Positions 35,471-47,050 are shown, counted from the stretch's first letter. The stretch is DNA of 64,000 bases from Platanthera guangdongensis (GCA_039583875.1 CM077149.1:20969194-21033193), one strand, 5' to 3'. The notes: generated by a model from the sequence alone, not told the origin. Numbers and translations are program-made.

Positions 35471-36232
35471 CTTTAGTTACTCCCTAGAGCTATAGTTTTG
35501 GTGCAGGATGTGTTCTTCTTGCAGAAGATGCAGACCTTAATTGATAAGATTACCAAAGTGACCATCAAGAAAATGATGATAAATGTGGCTCCTATTTAGG
35601 GGGAGTAAGTCCAGCAGCTGTAGAAGCAGAATTTGCCTGATATAAAGAGGAAGCTAGTAGCTGTACCAAGGGTATCAACTGTAATCAGATAGGGGGAGAA
35701 GTACGTCAAAACAAGCCAGCTCTTCCCTACTATTCTTCAGAAGTCAAAAGGGGGGAGAGAAAGTAGGAATTAATTTAGTGGCATATCAAATGGCTTCAAA
35801 GATTAATCAAGTGTAGCATCATCAAGTTTGGCATCAGAGCTTGATCAAGTTGTATCAAATTCAGGGGGAGAAAGAAATGCTTCTCTGATTAAGTGGTATC
35901 AAATTCAGGGGGAGAAAGAAATGCTACTATGATCAAATCGTATCAGATTCGGGGAGAGAAAGGAGAAAGAAATGCTACTCTGATCAAGTGGTATCAGATT
36001 CAGGGGGAGAAATAAATGCTCCCACGCAGTATTATTCAAGTGGTATCACATAACTAGTAATAAAAATGGGGGAGCAGGTGATGCTCACCAAACAGGCAGG
36101 AAATGTGGTAACCTTCCTAGATCTATTCTGTTATAATAGTACATTTTATTATTCCATATGTTGTGTGTGTCAATGACTAAGAAATGTGAATAATTTAAAT
36201 AAGGGTTTTGACCTCTTCAAATAAGTGGAGAT
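35471..36232 (+). other. Copy E 3' noncoding with repeated polypurine tracts
   Basis: No ORF of note and no third ORF. It contains at least seven GGGGGAGA-type tracts. From 35838 to 36020 a unit (tggtatcaaattcagggg plus GAGAAAGAAATGC) is repeated about four times. It ends in AAATAAGTGGAGAT, a decayed form of the AAATAGGGGGAGAT tract, before the LTR. Confidence 0.8.
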
Positions 36233-38541
36233 TGTTGGGTCCATTGATCCACATGTCTTATATTTGTAAGAAGTCAAACAAATTAATGACACACACATTA
36301 TTTGTATTTGATGTGTGTTTGAGTTTATGCATGCAGGTCAGTCTCTAGTACACTGATTGGACAGGTGGACACCAAGCATGCTCACTCAATGCCAACAGCC
36401 TTGAGAAAGAAAGCTAGACAGAAAATATTACTAAGTCCACATGCGTTGAGTGGAGAAAGCTCACTCAACGCCAGCAGCTTTGAGAAAGAAAGATGGATAG
36501 ACAAATATTACTAAGTCCACAAGCATTGAGTGGAGCAAGCTCACTCAATGCCAGAAGTCAAGGAAAGATGTTGGCAAGCAAGAAATTCAACTAAGTCCAC
36601 AGACATTGAGTGAAGCCAGTTCACTCAATGCCATGAGCCAAATATTGTTGAATCAGGTGTGGACAGTCAAAGCCTATACATCAACAAGCATAAAATTTAG
36701 CCAAGTCCAGAGGCGTTGAGTGATGTCAACTCACTCAACATCATACTGCTTAAGTCATTAAGTAAAGTTTATTCTATTAAAGCCACAATGTTTCTGCCAA
36801 AGAAAAATATTCTATGTCTAGAAGCGTTGAGTGAAGCCAGTTCACTCAACACCATATTGATTCTATCAAAGCCAAAGGAGATAGACAGGAAAATCTGTAC
36901 AAATACAAAAGCGTTGAATGAAGCCAGTTCACTCAACGCCAAATGATAGAAAGCATTGAGACAAGCTTCAGTAGTCAACGCCAGAAGGAAGGACGGGATT
37001 TGGCTAAGTATAAAAGAGTTGAGTGAGACCAACACACTCAATGCCGTCAGATAGAAAAAAATTAGCCAAGTATAAAAGCATTGAGTGAGGTCAGCTCACT
37101 CAACGCCATGACATAGAATGAAAATTGGCTAAGTCTAAAAGCGTTGAGTGAGGCCAACTCACTTAACGCCGTGAGACAGAAGAAAAATTTGCTAAGACTA
37201 AAAGAGTTGAGTGAGGCCAGCACACTCAACGCCTTCAGGCAGAGGAAGATTAAGCGAAGGCAAAAAGTGTTGAGTGAAGCATACTCACTAAATGCTCTCA
37301 ATGTCAAGAACACAGAAAGGGCTGAAAATTAAGTTAAGGCATAATGCATTGAGTGCAGCTTACTCACTCAACGCTCTCAATGCCTAGATGAACTGAAGAA
37401 ATGACTAAGTCTAGAATCATTGAATGATGGCCATTCACTCAACGCTCTTAACGCCTGAAGCAATTTTGTGAATTTTGCTAAGTCCCGAATGGCTAGCTTC
37501 ATCATGAGTCAACAAAATTCAACAAAGTCAATGTAGTTCAAATTCATTGTGGGAAAGATGGAGTAAGCCATTGATGGTGTCGGCGGCCAGCATTTGTCAT
37601 ATTCTGCCAATTGAAGGTGGTAGATTGGCAATTAAGGCTGGGCCCATAGCACAAAGAGCCGTTGATCGACGATCAATAAAAGGCAAAGATTGGTTGAGTC
37701 GACAAGAAGCAATTAGGGTTTTCTGATTTCACATTATGACTGGACATCATCTTCTTCCTCGCCATTGCGCCGAGCCTGAAGGTCCTATTCAGTTTAGTCA
37801 ACCTGTAATCAAAAAGTGATAGTTGCTGCGATATTCATCTACGACATCAGGGTCAGGACTGATTCCTGAAAGAGAAGAGGCAGAGATTTCTGCAAGCTAC
37901 TTCCAGAACAAGCCGTGATTCATCTGAAGATATCTGCCAACTTGTTGCTGTGAAGAAGTGGTTAGGGGAGACTCAGTTTCTTCCCAGGAAGACAGACACA
38001 AAGATATTTCTCTACTGTCTGATTGTTTCAAATCACTATTTTTTGTAGGATCCAATCTTGGATCTGAGTGTAATATTCATTAGCTAATCTGAGTTTAGGC
38101 CTTTGTTATAAAGGCTGAGGTAATATCTGTTGTTGATCTGATTGTAGGATTATTATGTGAATTTGAGTGGTAGGCCTTTGTTATAAAGGCTGAGGTAGGA
38201 TCCAATTGAGATCTGAGTGGTAGGGCATATTGCCTGAGCGGTAAGTCTTGAAGAAGACTGAGTGGTCCTGCAGGATCGTGTTGTAAGCTCCTTGGTGCCG
38301 AGATTAAGGGGAAGAGCCTTATCTAACACAATGTTAGAAGGGCGTAGAGGGATAGTGGACGTACCCAAGCTCAGGGGAACCAATATAAAATATTTGTGTT
38401 ATCTGGTTGATATTCTTGAAAGCTAAAACTAACAAATCACCAAGAACAACAAATTAAGTTATAGGTCTAGGTAATTTAAAAAGAGACCTTAAACCTATTC
38501 ACCCCGCCCCATCCTCTAGGTATTAGCTGACCTTGAAAACA
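36233..38541 (+). repeat. 3' LTR of copy E
   Basis: Begins TGTTGGGTCC. The right end is set at CA 38541 from the usual position after the CACCCC...CTCTAGGT block and is uncertain by some bases. Contains a hairpin array (36370-37455), then TATAAAGGCTGAGGTA repeats (38105-38215). Confidence 0.75.
36370..37455. repeat. Array of GCGTTGAGTGA hairpins in LTR E
   Basis: About 14 units, 60-80 bp apart. Each has arms GCGTTGAGTGA and TCACTCAACGC, or variants, around a 7-nt loop such as AGCCAGT, GGTCAGC or GGCCAAC. For example 37081-37103 has TTGAGTGA, GGTCAGC, TCACTCAA. Confidence 0.9.
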
Positions 38542-38936
38542 AAATCTTTTATTCAAAACTATAGAAAGTCTTCTTCAAGAATGATCCGCTTGGGCTGTAA
38601 AGTTGCTGCAGATATGGCTTGCCTTACTGCTTTTTCTTTCTTAGGGAAGAATCTATGAACTTGTTGTTGCAATAACCCTAGTTGATTGCAACCAGGGTTA
38701 GCCCATGGCTGCTTCTTCTTTCGCAGATAGTTTCTCTGAACTTGTTGTTGCATGTGAGAATGGAAATAACTACCTTCTTGAACACTTAGATCAGAAGTTT
38801 GAACTTGTTCTTCAGGCTCTATAACAATGTCGAGAGGAATAAGATGAAGTTCCGCTTTTCCAAAAGTTAGTCTTATATTTTCTGATCTGTCGCTTTTTAT
38901 CTTCCGCCATCCAACGGTTCTTTGAGCAGTGGGACC
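38542..38936 (-). pseudogene. Unidentified ORF remnant between two LTRs
   Basis: A 395-bp stretch lies between the end of LTR E and the start of LTR G. On the minus strand it is open from 38936 down to TAG near 38559, encoding about 125 residues rich in Q, K and R (for example VGWRKIK, LIPLDIVIEPEEQ, HSHMQQQVQRNYLRKKK). The N-terminus is cut by LTR G. I do not recognise the family. It could be an older transposon or gene into which both elements were inserted. Confidence 0.4.
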
Positions 38937-39229
38937 TGTTGGGTATATTGGAAACAATGTAATTGATTTGAAGAAGAACTTTCAACTCAATGATATATAC
39001 AAGTATGTATTTGATGTATATTTCAGTTCATGCGTGCAGGTTGCCTAGGTTATTTTGATTGTACTGGTGGTCCAAGTTATATTGACAGGTGCACTCAAAG
39101 AAGTTGACTAGAAAGTGAAGAAAACTGTCTAAGTACAAAAGCGTCGAGTGAAGTCAGCATTGTGATGAGTGAAGTCAACACAGTAAACATCTTGAAACTT
39201 TTAGTGTAGAAAAATGGCTAAGTACAAAA

Positions 39230-39770
39230 GTGTCAACATACTTCATCTGTGTCGACACCTTTGCAGAAGTAGTGTCGAGACAAGTCAGCTATCTCGACAC
39301 TTTGGATAGTAGTGTCGAGACAATACAATAGTCTTGACAAAATGAAGACTGATGTGTCGACATATTCAAGTGTCGACACCTACAGACTGAAAATTATACT
39401 AAGTAAAATAGTGTCGATATAATTCAACAGTCTCGACACAATAAAGGATTAAAGCAAGTATAAAAGTGTCGATACGGTAGATTAGAGTGTCGAGATAATT
39501 TAACTGTCTCGACAAAGTGAAGAAATAAAGCAAGCATAGAAGTGTTGACACCCGCCAGACAGTTGCGTCGAGATAATTCAACTGTCTCAACAAAGTGCAG
39601 ATTTTAAGATGTCTACACATATGACATTAGTGTCGAGACAAGTCAATTGTCTCGACACTTTCAAGTTAAGATGAAAATACTTCTAAGTAAAATTATGCCG
39701 AGACTGCTAAGATGTCTCGACACCTTCTAAGAACAAGTTTCGAGACACTTTGGACATCTCGACACTTATG
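39230..39770. repeat. Array of TGTCGAGACA hairpins in LTR G
   Basis: Inverted repeats with arms GTGTCGAGACA / TGTCTCGACAC and a 7-nt loop. The best is 39630-39658 (loop AGTCAAT). Another, near 39270-39300, has loop AGTCAGC. Several are decayed. Confidence 0.85.
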
Positions 39771-39933
39771 TTTCTAAAGATGTGCAGAGTCAACACAGAA
39801 GTGTCAAGATAAGTCAGAAATGTCACATCGGCTACAGTAATGTGATATCTCAACAGAAACAGTTTAAGGGAGAATTTAAAGTATGATGTTACATGCTGAC
39901 ATCATCAACCGGACACCAGCCATCCACGAAGGC

Positions 39934-39941
39934 TATAAATA
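39934..39941 (+). promoter_or_regulatory. TATA box of copy G LTR
   Basis: GGCTATAAATAGAGG about 165 bp after the hairpin array, the same order as in LTR A. Confidence 0.7.
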
Positions 39942-40599
39942 GAGGGGTTGTCTATAGAGAAAATAAATCAGACAAATCATTCTATTCTCTCATTCTAATT
40001 TTTCTAAGTCAGAGGAGGGCGACAATCCCAAGAAGAAGTAAGAAGACGAAAGTCTTCAAGAAAATCTCTATATCCTTTCATCAAGTTGATCTGAAGATTA
40101 AGGTGGATCTGATCTACAATTTATTCAAGGAAATCAAATCGATCATCAAGAAGGTTACAGATCCATAGAAGTAACTTTCCAGCCAGTCAGTTTATCAAGA
40201 CGTAATCCATTGTTGTTGAATTGAAGAATCTATATTATCAGATAAGTCATATTACAGAATTCCTATTTTCTGAAGATTACTTTTTTATTTACCTCTTAAT
40301 TTTGTAAGATCTCCTTGAGATCTGAGTGGGTAGGAGATCTAATCTCTGTGTTGTAAGCCTAATTTATAAAGGCTGAGGTAGGGTTCTTGAGGGACCAGAG
40401 GTAGGTGATTTGAGTGGATCACTGAGGTGTAAGCCTATGTTATAAAGGCTGAGGTAGGGTTCTTGAAGGACCTAAGGCAGTAGATTGGGAGAATCTCTGA
40501 GGTAGGACTAGTTGATATGAGTGTAGGTTGATTCACATAAGTCTAACCCTGAGTAACCTATTGGATGAGCTATAGGGAAATTTGGAAAACTGCTGGAAG

Positions 40600-41378
40600 C
40601 ACTTATAAAGAGCAAGAAGCTTGTCAAAGAATAAGCTATAGAAATTGCATCACTAAAAGGTCTTGAGTATTATCATAAGATGTATACTCAGAAAATTGGT
40701 CTTCAAAGTTCTAAGTTGTCAAAGATGACTAAGATCATTGATGAACAAATTATATTGCTAAAGCAAAAGGATGAAACAATTCAGGAGTCGGAACTCAAAC
40801 TCCTAAATGAGAAAAGATTAGTACAACAATTTTCTAAACCTAAAACTATGCTGACTATTATAGATACCTTCTCAGGAACACCTGGAAGTGGTCTTGGGTA
40901 TGCTAAACCCAAGAGAAAAAGAGGCAAAAAGCTGACAGGACAAAAGGGTCCAGTCATTCCATAACCTGTGTTTCAAACTAAGGGAAAATAAACCCAAAAG
41001 TCCGAACTAGTTAGAATAAGTTCATATGTGAATAGGAAAGCTATTCCTAATGTGCCTGCTCTAAGGAGAACTGCTGTAATTGAGAGACAAAACAATCATT
41101 TTTCTCCCAGTCAAACTATAGCTGTCAAGTTTGCTGATTCCTGTCCTAAGAAATGTCAGCAGAAAGTTCCTTCTATTCATCCAAAGAGGAGGTACAACAG
41201 ATACGAATGCTGGTGTTGTGGAAATGTAGGACACTTTGTCTTGGACTATTGGTTCAATTACACTAGGTCTCATGTTCAGAAAATATATCAAGTTAAGAAG
41301 TTTACAGGTGGTCTCAATGGAGCCACAGCTAACAGGCACCTAGAACCCAAGACAATTTGGGTTCCTATGGAAAAATAA
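40600..41378 (+). pseudogene. gag: Copy G gag, C-terminal remnant
   Basis: In the frame of 40680: a charged coiled-coil-like stretch (KIIDEQIILLKQKDETIQESELKLL), a TAA at 40962, and further stops. A damaged zinc knuckle, CWCCGNVGHFVLDY, has its last Cys replaced by Tyr. The end (EPKTIWVPMEK) is followed by TAA at 41376-41378. It corresponds to the gag part downstream of the capsid in other copies; the capsid is missing. Confidence 0.7.
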
Positions 41379-41393
41379 ATTCTTATTTTGTAG

Positions 41394-41503
41394 GTATGTC
41401 CAAGCACCAGGGAAAGGTCAATCTGGTACTTGGACAGTGGATGTTCCAGACACATGACTGAAATAAGAAGCAATTTGAGGGAGTATATTCCTGAAAAAAT
41501 GGA
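41394..41503 (+). pseudogene. Copy G protease fragment
   Basis: Reads WYLDSGCSRHMTE from 41430, the start of the copia protease with its DSG active site, then stops. It follows TTATTTTGTAG/GTATG at 41393, an acceptor-like sequence matching the gag-pol junction in copies C and F. The rest of protease and all of integrase are deleted before RT begins near 41562. Confidence 0.75.
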
Positions 41504-41561
41504 CTGAAGGTGATCTTTGGTGGACCTGGTGCAGATATTCTCATCTAATAGCCTTTGTCAG

Positions 41562-42944
41562 GAAGAGTTTAATTGGATGAGAATGGTGTTATAGTCAAAA
41601 ATATGGTTAGATTGGTTGCAAAGGGCTATAGATAAGAAGAGGGCATAGAATTTGATCAAACCTTTGCACCAATGGATATATTGGAAGCAATTAGACTCTT
41701 CCTGGCATATGCATCCTACAAAGGATTCAGTGTTTACCAAATAGATGTTAAGTCAGCCTTCTTTAATGGTAACCTCAAAGAAAGGGTCTATGTTAAGGAA
41801 CCCTCAAGTTTCGTTGATCCTTCTAAACCTAATCATGTTTATTTGTTATTAAGATATCTCTATAGATTAAAACAATCTCCAAGGGCATGGTATGAGACTC
41901 TGTCTAAGTTCCTTTTGTAGAATAAATTCTCAAGAGGGAAAATAGATAAAACACTATTTCTAAGGGAAGTCAAAGGCAAGACCATCTTAATACAAATATA
42001 TGTTGATGACATAATATTTGATTCTACTGATGAGTCACTTTGAACTAGAATTTCCAAACTTATGCAAGGTAAGTTTGAGATGAGTAGCTTGAGTGAACTC
42101 AAGTTTTTCTTGGGTCTTCAAGTAAAGCAAACTATAGATGGACTTTTCATTTATCAGTATAAGTTCGCCAAGGAGTTAATCAAGAAGTTTGAAATGGAAA
42201 CAACCACTTCTATGAGAACTCCTATGAGGTCCAATATGTATTTAGACAAGGATGGTGCTATCAATCCAGTTGATATCACCTTATATAGGGGCATAGTTGG
42301 ATCATAGCTCTATCTAACAGTCAGTAGACCAGACATAATGTAAGCTATTTGTTTCTGTACAAGGTATCAAGCTTGCCCTAAGGAATCTCACTATACAACA
42401 GTCAAAAGAATATTGAGATATCTAAAGGCCACACCTAATCTTGGTCTATGGTATCCAAAGAATAGTGATTTTGAACTAAAAGGTTTTTCAGATGCAGATT
42501 ATGCAGGTTGTAAAGAAGACAGAAAAAGCACTTCAAGTTCATGTCAATTCCTTCGAAGAAGGCTGGTGTCATGGAGCAACAAAAAGCAAACAAGTGTAGC
42601 AATATTCAAAGCTGAATCTTAGTACATTTCAGCGGGAAGTTATTGTTCATAATTCCTTTAGATTCATCATCATTTACAAGATTATAAATTACAGCTAAGT
42701 AAAATTCTTTTATTTTGTGTTTCTACTAGTGCTATCTCAATTGCAAACAATCTTGTATCACATAGTAGAATAAAACATATTGAAATTAGATATCACTTCG
42801 TTAGGGAGCATGTAAAAAAATGAAGATATTAGTTTAGAATTTGTTCCAACAATTAAACAAATTGCTGATATTTTTACAAAGCCTCTAGATGAATAGAAGT
42901 TTAATTTCTATAAGTTTGAACTTGGAATGTTGAATCTTGAGTAA
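41562..42944 (+). pseudogene. pol: Copy G reverse transcriptase and RNase H remnant
   Basis: One frame (that of 41672) with many stops. Motifs: LVAKGYR, FDQTFAP, EAIRLFLAYASYKGF, YQIDVKSAFFNG, LKQSPRAWYETL, palm [22 protein letters not shown], then RNase H DADYAGC, KQTSVA and KHIEIRYHFVREHV. In-frame stops include 41918, 42305 and 42620. An old, dead copy, more decayed than B, C or D. Confidence 0.85.
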
Positions 42945-43545
42945 CTTATGCACATATACAAAAACAATGACATAAAATAAGAATACAACATAAATGTTAG
43001 TAATTAAGTTTAATTACCTAAATATCAAGAATAGACCTTAAAAATGTCAAGTATCTATATTTTAGAAAACAAAATTTTGAGTAAGTCAAAAGTTGTGTCG
43101 AGACACCAGAGAATGTGTCAAGACATCTAAGAAAGTGTCGAGATAATAGAAAATGTGTCGGCACTATATATATGGTAATGTATCGAGACACAATAAAGTG
43201 TGTCAACACTACATTCTGCAAATTATCGAGACACTAAACTAAGTGTCGTGACATAAGGGTGTCGAGATCCTAAGGCATATGTCGAGAGACATAATCCTTG
43301 TGTCGACTTGTGTCGACACATCTTGACAGACAACTTTTCCATGTGTCGACACTAGGAATTTACCTAAAATTTAGAATAGTCTAAATACAGCGCGCCCTTT
43401 CGTCTTTAGGGAAGATTTGACTATAAATATGGTGTGAGAGTAGAGGTCGACTACACTTTCTTTTTTTATTGAACTTTTGATTCCTGAGTGTCGAGACCTA
43501 GAACCCAGATCAGTCAACACTCATCAACAATTTCTCTCCACTCCA
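42945..43545 (+). promoter_or_regulatory. Copy G pol-ORF3 spacer with TGTCGAGAC repeats and TATA box
   Basis: Between 43095 and 43350 there are about a dozen GTGTCGAGAC / TGTCGACAC words, the same words that fill LTRs A and G. A TATA box (43422-43429) and then the ORF3 ATG (43546) follow. The layout mimics the promoter part of the LTR. Confidence 0.55.
43422..43429 (+). promoter_or_regulatory. TATA box before ORF3 of copy G
   Basis: GACTATAAATATGG, 124 bp before ATG 43546 and 70 bp after the repeat cluster. A strong match to the plant TATA consensus. Confidence 0.55.
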
Positions 43546-46190
43546 ATGGCTCCTATGAATGATGACAACATCTTTGAAGGATATGAACTTGTTCGCCATG
43601 GATTCAACTCGGCTGAAGAAGAAATTAGGAACATCATTGATCTAATCACCAAAGCAGGATTGGAATATCGGCTTTCAGAACCATCAAAAATCTGGAAAAG
43701 AGAAGTTGCAGAATTCTTATCTAACACTAAACTGGATTCAAACTCTTAAAATATTAAGTCTAAAGTAAATGGAAAAGGTTAAAATCACAATTAAAAGGTT
43801 GGCAATGATATTTCACTTACAAAGAATTGATCAAGAAGATGAATTAGATTCTACCACGAGTGCAGATTCTTTGAAGTGGTGTAGATTAGTCCTATCCACT
43901 AAAATTGGAAGCACCCTAAACAGGAAGGTTATGAATTCATAAGGAAAATTCCTGTCTGAAATAATTAGGAAGGTACTAATGTGTAAAATAGGAGCACATG
44001 ACAGGATATCTGCTCAGATGTTTGAGCTAATGACAAGATAAATCTTCAAAGTAAAGACAGACTGGAGCAAAGTGGTCTTTCACAAAATAGCAGAGAGCAT
44101 CAAAAAGCCCAATCTGGGCAAAATTCTAAGTCTATACTTGGTTCATGCAATTCCTGACAGCCTCAACCTCAACCTCAAGATTGGATATATGATCAATCAC
44201 ATGAGGAGAATGGACATGAGGATATTGGATAGGTGGGATAGAGTCATATTCAAGGAAACACTTGTAGTCGAGAAGAAGGAGGAGAATATGAAGAAATTTG
44301 TTGTGGTTGTGGAAGAACATTCTTCCACTGAATTCGAAGAACAAGAAAGTTCAAGCTCTGAGAAACATGATGATATAGTAGCTGAAAAATCTCCATGGCC
44401 CTCACCTGGAACTGGTGATCTGCTGCAGGGGGACACGATATAAGAGATGGATCAACTTAAGGGGGTGAACCTCAATGTTCTGCCAGAATTAGATATGGAT
44501 ACTGTAAATACCGTAGTAATAAAGGTAGTATAAGAGCTAGACATAGCTTAGAAATAAGTAGAAGTTCCTGACCAAGAAATGCCTGATAGAGAGATTGAGG
44601 ATACAATCTCCAAGGAAACTGAAGAAGAAATTATTCCGAATATAGATCTAGAAATCTAGGGGGAGATAACTGCTATTCCAGAGGAGCCTGTTCCTAATGC
44701 TAAAGTTCAGTAAGAAGAGGCTAACCTATAAAACACCAACCTTAGTGAAGAAGATGCAAGGGTTAAGGGGGAGTTAGTAGATATGACCCCAAGTACTGAA
44801 GGAGCTAAAGAGAAAAAATTGTTTGAAGTAGTTAGTTCATCAGAATCTGAGGAGGAAGAAGGCTCTCAAATATAGAAAAGGAAATTAACTGGACTCAAAA
44901 AGAGGAGTAAAAGCTAAAATAAAACCATTCAGTTTGGCACAACTCCTGCTCCTGCAGTGGATATAAGTTCACTTCTAGTTAAAAAATAGATAATGTTGGA
45001 TCAACAAAGAAATCAACTTGAGAAGTATGTAGATTAGAGCAATAAAGAGTTGCAGTTCCAGCTGGATCAAAAAATCAAATCTATTAGATTTGAAGAAAAT
45101 CTGTTGAAGAAAGAAATGATTTTTTTCTTTCAAAGAGGAGCTAATGTTGTTATATACATTGCTAAATAGCAGTAAGAGACAAAACAAACTGAGAATGAAA
45201 TAGCTGTTAAACAAGGCTATGTCCTTGAGAATAAAAATAGAATGAATGAAAACATGATTGAATTGAATAATGCTTCACTGGTCAAGCTGGCTGAACAAAC
45301 TACTGCTTTAGAGACCAAGATGACATCTACCTCCAAGGATATTGAAACTTAGCTAACAACTCACTTAGCCTCTTTGATTAAGGATATCTTTGTTTCTAAC
45401 ATATAATTGGATGGACATTTACTAAAAATAAATAATACTTTAACCTCGACGATTAATTATTTGGATGGTCAAGTAAGATTTCACAAAAATGATTTAAGGG
45501 ATCATATAGAAAGAGAATTCATGAAGGGGGAGAGAGTGATGATAAACCCAAGCTCTGAGCATGCTATCCGAACATCAAATAGAATCAGAGAAACTCTAGG
45601 CCATCCTCCCATATGGTATGATGAAGATCAAACTGCTGAGTCTGATTGCCAACAAGCTCATTTTGAGGCCATTCAAACTGCTGTCCAATCCACGTACAGT
45701 CATCCAGCACTAATTTAGAATATAGTACTTTAGGAGGTGGAAATGACTGATTATGCATTATTAAAAGAGAAGGAAGCTCAATTTTCAAAGAAAAGATTTG
45801 GGGAGCAAGCTAAAGCTAAGCATGATTTTGAGCAGTGGAGTCCAACTTCTAGATCAATTATACTCACAGCATGGAAAGCGGTCAATAATAATGTAACTTA
45901 TAGGTGAAATGGTATTCAGAGCAAGTGTGGGCCAAGCACACAAAGCAGCAAGAGACCATCCAAAAATTCAGAAAAGATCTAAAGGTAGGGAAGATTCCAG
46001 GTGATTCAATGGAGACCAACAAGTTTTTCCCCAATCCGTATCATTATCATGAAAGGCAAAGGATCAAGCAAGAAGTGATTTTTAAAGCCAAGAATGACAA
46101 TGGAAAGGAGAAGGTGGCTAATGAAAAGATGTCAGAAGTCAAAGCTAAAAGATAATTAGGAAAGGGCATTATCATCAAGGAGCCAGAATA
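43546..46190 (+). pseudogene. Copy G third ORF, multiply broken
   Basis: ATG 43546 (MAPMNDDNIFEGYELVRHGF) opens 68 codons. The rest needs several frame changes. Recognisable parts: 44072-44443, an acidic region near 44820-44900, a coiled-coil stretch around 45000-45400, and 45407-45718, which matches copy A (YLDGQVRFHKNDLRDHIERE). The block FEQWSPTSRSIILTAWKA is near 45825, and a C-terminal lysine-rich tail ends near 46190. It shows what the N-terminal half of this ORF3 type looks like, which is outside the window in copy A. No membrane segment seen. Confidence 0.65.
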
Positions 46191-46301
46191 ACCTTAGGAT
46201 ATTATTTATTTTTCTAAGAATTATGTAATTTTGTTTTTAGAACTTGTGAAAAGTAAAAGTGTAACATTTATTCAAATTGTAATGAAAAAGTTGGTTGTTG
46301 T
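46191..46301 (+). other. Remnant of copy G 3' noncoding, cut short
   Basis: AT-rich, corresponding to the start of the 3' noncoding region of copy A. It stops before any polypurine tract or 3' LTR. The next base begins GC-rich foreign sequence. Confidence 0.5.
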
Positions 46302-47042
46302 TGAAGCCAGTAAAATCCTAACATCAGAATTCGGACAGAAACTGCCTAAGGTTACCGGCTCAGAAGCTAGGTAAGACGGCAGAGAAGACTAGCACAAAGA
46401 AACAGGTCAAACAGAACCCCAGATGTTGCGGCAGGAAGGACCCACCACGTACCCGGATGCTCGAAAGGAGCAGCCCCTTCTCAGCCAAGGATGGTCGAAC
46501 TGCGTATGAGAGAAGCTAGCTTGCAATCTCGCACGGTCGCGACTTGATCTCTAAGGAAAAGGAATCCAAAGATTTAGCGAGTATCCTGAAACTGAAGCGC
46601 GCGAGTATCCTGCCAAGGATTTTTTCTCTCCACTCTCGTACCCCTGAGGTCCTATTTATAGGCAAATGCAAGGGGAGAGGGAGGGGGGTCATATTTATGC
46701 CCCACCCCCTGGAGACCAGGTGACGTCCAGGGGAACTCGCAAGGATTGGTTGAGTATCTTGCCTAGTCGCCTACCTGGTGAGTATGCGAGGGGAGCTCGC
46801 CTATGCTCGCACAGGCCTTCTGCGATCTTGAATGCTGACTTTGACTTCTGCCCTGACTTGTTGACCTTGACCTCTGCTGACTTGGCTGTGGTAGGACCAA
46901 CTCTCGACGAATACGGGTTGTACACAATCCCCGCTCTTTCGGAGCGACATCGGAGCTCGGAAAGAAACATCCAACACTTATTCGGCGAGCTATACTGCCG
47001 AGTATCTGGGTTGCTCACAGCTTTGGGCTACCGGCCGATCTC

Positions 47043-47050
47043 TATAAATA
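47043..47050 (+). promoter_or_regulatory. TATA box upstream of the GC-rich block gene remnant
   Basis: TCTATAAATAGGGG, 54 bp before ATG 47097. Confidence 0.5.

Larger units (their letters stand above)
38937..40565 (+). repeat. LTR of copy G, 3' end truncated
   Basis: Begins TGTTGGGTAT. Holds a TGTCGAGACA hairpin array (39230-39770), a TATA box at 39934, and repeats of TTATAAAGGCTGAGGTAGGG (40367-40460). It lacks the terminal CACCCCCCTCTAG block and a primer site. Gag-like coding sequence follows within about 50 bp, so LTR end, leader and 5' gag are deleted. The right border is approximate. Confidence 0.75.

Noticed and set aside
46653..46660. Minus-strand TATA box as evidence for a complete minus-strand LTR at 46302-47040
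   Set aside because: Left edge and TATA fit an LTR end, but no second LTR, primer site or polypurine tract could be found, so it is kept only as a possibility.
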